NCBI GenBank assembly: GCA_036784855.1
Contig: JAZDSV010000092.1
Location: forward strand, 1-34,399
Length of the DNA: 34,399 nucleotides
Reading direction: 5' to 3'
Origin: Aphelidium insulamus
Taxonomy: Eukaryota; Aphelidiomycota; Aphelidea; Aphelidiaceae
The notes under the pieces: generated by a model
Told to the model about the DNA's origin: nothing
The model's input: the letters and a program-made list of their open reading frames with translations, nothing else
Databases searched by the model: none
Program-made: the position numbers and the translations under genes
In this document: positions 32,752 to 34,399 of the stretch, piece by piece
Layout of the letters: each line of letters starts with the position of its first letter
Position numbering within the stretch: position 1 is the stretch's first letter

Positions 32752-33735
32752 ATGCGCGCAGTTGTCATTTCCGCCACGGGCGGCCCGGAAAGCTTGAAAA
32801 TCAGCGATGTTGCGGTGCCTGAGCCGGGCGAGGGCCAAGTCCAGGTGCAAGTGGCCTACTGCGCGCTTAATCCATTAGACACCCACAGCCGCGCGGGCCG
32901 CATTAAGTGGGGTGTGCCGCCCATGCCGTTTGTCTCGGGCTACGAATACTCGGGTCGCGTTACCAAAGTGGGTGCAGGCGTGGATGCCGGCATGGTTGGT
33001 AAGCGTGTGGCCAGTGCGGGCTCGTGGGGCGGCACGGGCGAATACGCTGTGGCCCCCGCCAAGTCGCTGGTGACGATCCCCGATCCTATCGATTGGAAAT
33101 TGGGCACGGTTTATTACACGTCCACGCTTACGGCGTGGCACATGCTCCACACCATGGCAGGTATCAAGAAGGGCGATGTGGTTGTGGTGCACTCAGCGGC
33201 CGGTGCGGTTGGCATCATGTGCATTCAAATCGGCAAAGAAGCGGGTGCCACAGTCATCGGCCTTGTGGGCTCTGAAGACAAAGCTGCCTATGCCAAGTCG
33301 TTTGGCTGCGAGTATGTGCTGAACGAAAAAGACGACGCTGAGTGGCCGAAGAAAGTAAAAGACATTTCCGGCGGCAAAGGGGCCGACGTGATTATCGACG
33401 GCAATGCAGGTCCGAACGCCCCGCTAAACTTCAAGTGTCTCGCCCCGTTGGGCCAGGTCATCTACATCGGCGCTATGGCGGGCCAAGCGCCTGACGTGAA
33501 TGTGTCGCAGCTTATTGGCGGCTCACAAGGTGTACGCGGGTTCGTGATGTATCACGCGATGGCCAAAACCAAAGGCGCTGAGTTCAAAGACATTCACGAA
33601 AAGCTCACCAGCGGCAAATGGAAGTTCCCACTGAATGCGCCGCTGCCGCTGGATCAGATCGGCAAAGCGCATGATGATTTCGAAAACCGCCGCACCATGG
33701 GCCGTACGATCTTTACGGTCGGCGGCGAGATTTAG
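32752..33735 (+). CDS. Zinc-independent MDR family oxidoreductase (quinone oxidoreductase-like), copy 1
   Basis: The 327-residue product has the GroES-like N-terminal domain ('GYEYSGRVTKVGAGV') and a Rossmann domain with 'HSAAGAVGIMCIQIGKEAGA', where AAGAVG is the nucleotide loop of QOR-type enzymes. The cysteine and histidine ligands of zinc alcohol dehydrogenases are missing, as expected for NADPH:quinone or enone reductases. AAAGGGA precedes ATG 32752. A homologue follows 41 nt later on the same strand. The substrate is unknown. Confidence 0.9.
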   Translation: MRAVVISATGGPESLKISDVAVPEPGEGQVQVQVAYCALNPLDTHSRAGRIKWGVPPMPFVSGYEYSGRVTKVGAGVDAGMVGKRVASAGSWGGTGEYAVAPAKSLVTIPDPIDWKLGTVYYTSTLTAWHMLHTMAGIKKGDVVVVHSAAGAVGIMCIQIGKEAGATVIGLVGSEDKAAYAKSFGCEYVLNEKDDAEWPKKVKDISGGKGADVIIDGNAGPNAPLNFKCLAPLGQVIYIGAMAGQAPDVNVSQLIGGSQGVRGFVMYHAMAKTKGAEFKDIHEKLTSGKWKFPLNAPLPLDQIGKAHDDFENRRTMGRTIFTVGGEI

Positions 33736-33776
33736 TGAGCCGGGCCTGCTTCAAAGAATTGATCAAGGATCACGTG

Positions 33777-34399
33777 ATGCGCGCAGTTGTCATCGAAAAA
33801 AACGGCGGACCTGAAGTGATGGCGCTGGTGGATCGTCCTGTGCCGGAGCCGGGTGCAGGCCAAGTGCAGTTTCAGGTGGCCTACGCCATCGTACACCCGA
33901 TGGATATCAACGCGCGCTCAGGCGCCATGAAGTGGGGCGTACCGCCTTTGCCGATGACTATTGGTTACGGCAGTTGCGGGCGTGTGACGAAAGTTGGCGA
34001 GGGTGTTGACCCAAGCTGGATTGGTAAGCGCATTACGGCTGGCGGCCATCATGGCGGTTATGCTGATTTTGCGTTGGCCAATGTCGCTGCGGTTTCGGAG
34101 ATTTCCCCTGACTTAAGTTGGACAACATCTTTCGGTGTGGGGTCGGCCACAACGGCTTGGCACATGCTGAACACAGTGGCCCGTGCGCGTGCGGGCGATT
34201 GGGTTGTGGTGCATGCAGCGGCGGGTGCTGTGGGCTTGATGCTGACGCAGATTGCCAAAGAGATGGGCTGTCATGTCATTGGCCTTGTTGGCAGTCCCAA
34301 GAAAGTGGAGTGGGTAAAGCAATTCGGCGCGGATCATCTGATTGATTACACCGCCGACCGCACATGGCCCAAAACCGTGATGCAGATTACGAATACGAA
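33777..34399 (+). CDS. MDR family oxidoreductase (quinone oxidoreductase-like), copy 2, cut by window end
   Basis: ATG 33777 follows AAGGAT by about 7 nt, and the frame stays open for 207 codons to the window edge. The start 'MRAVVIEKNGGPEVM' parallels copy 1. 'KWGVPPLP', 'GYGSCGRVTKVGEGVD', 'TTAWHML' and 'HAAAGAVGLMLTQIAKEMG' align segment by segment with copy 1, so the two arose by tandem duplication. The last part of the Rossmann domain and the C-terminus lie outside. It is probably co-transcribed with copy 1. Confidence 0.9.
   Translation, partial: MRAVVIEKNGGPEVMALVDRPVPEPGAGQVQFQVAYAIVHPMDINARSGAMKWGVPPLPMTIGYGSCGRVTKVGEGVDPSWIGKRITAGGHHGGYADFALANVAAVSEISPDLSWTTSFGVGSATTAWHMLNTVARARAGDWVVVHAAAGAVGLMLTQIAKEMGCHVIGLVGSPKKVEWVKQFGADHLIDYTADRTWPKTVMQITNT

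Noticed and set aside
1-34399. CRISPR array, prophage, insertion sequence or tRNA-linked integration
   Set aside because: No regularly spaced repeats, transposase, integrase, phage gene or tRNA was seen.

Overview
The window looks like an accessory, catabolism-rich stretch of a Gram-negative bacterial chromosome, most likely an alphaproteobacterium. The reasons are moderately high G+C, SD-type ribosome sites, a PAS_5-type PAS protein, DUF1838, a periplasmic quinoprotein dehydrogenase, a PotFGHI polyamine importer and many paralogous flavin and SDR enzymes. The species cannot be named from the sequence. No rRNA, tRNA, CRISPR array, transposase or phage gene was seen.

Layout. 1-172 is the 3' end of a beta-lactamase-fold serine hydrolase. 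263-6027 holds a class D (acyl-CoA-dehydrogenase-fold) flavin monooxygenase, a LysR regulator divergent from an aldo/keto reductase, an SMP-30/NHL-like propeller protein and an MFS transporter. These promoters share a GTTGTTA element. 6204-8882 (minus) is a Rieske oxygenase, an HD-domain protein of the PhnZ/MIOX kind and a frameshifted DUF1838 gene. 9050-13930 holds a classical SDR, an oxalate/monocarboxylate-type MFS carrier and three SDRs that resemble the NYC1/NOL (chlorophyll b reductase) branch. 13984-14517 is a lipocalin-like protein. 14869-20323 (plus) is a probable operon of two related MFS carriers, a fourth NOL-like SDR, a PcaC/CMD-like protein and a second class D monooxygenase. 20389-24263 is a complete polyamine ABC importer and 24348-26276 a PQQ dehydrogenase. 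26743-30010 has a PAS protein divergent from two tandem FAD monooxygenases, both broken by frameshifts. 30037-32583 has a small membrane protein, a VAO-type FAD oxidase and a protein with two QxDID motifs. 32752-34399 has two tandem quinone-oxidoreductase-like MDR genes, the second cut by the window end.

How it may work together. The oxygenases (Rieske, two class D flavin enzymes, two broken FAD monooxygenases, possibly a di-iron HD oxygenase), the dehydrogenases (five SDRs, AKR, MDRs, FAD oxidase) and four MFS carriers suggest uptake and stepwise oxidation of one or more cyclic or otherwise hydrophobic substrates. The substrate cannot be read from the sequence. No flavin reductase or Rieske reductase/ferredoxin is encoded here, so electron donors must lie elsewhere. 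Strong local paralogy (3 MFS, 4 SDR, 2+2 monooxygenases, 2 MDR) suggests growth by duplication. Three genes carry frameshifts, which are either real decay or sequencing errors.
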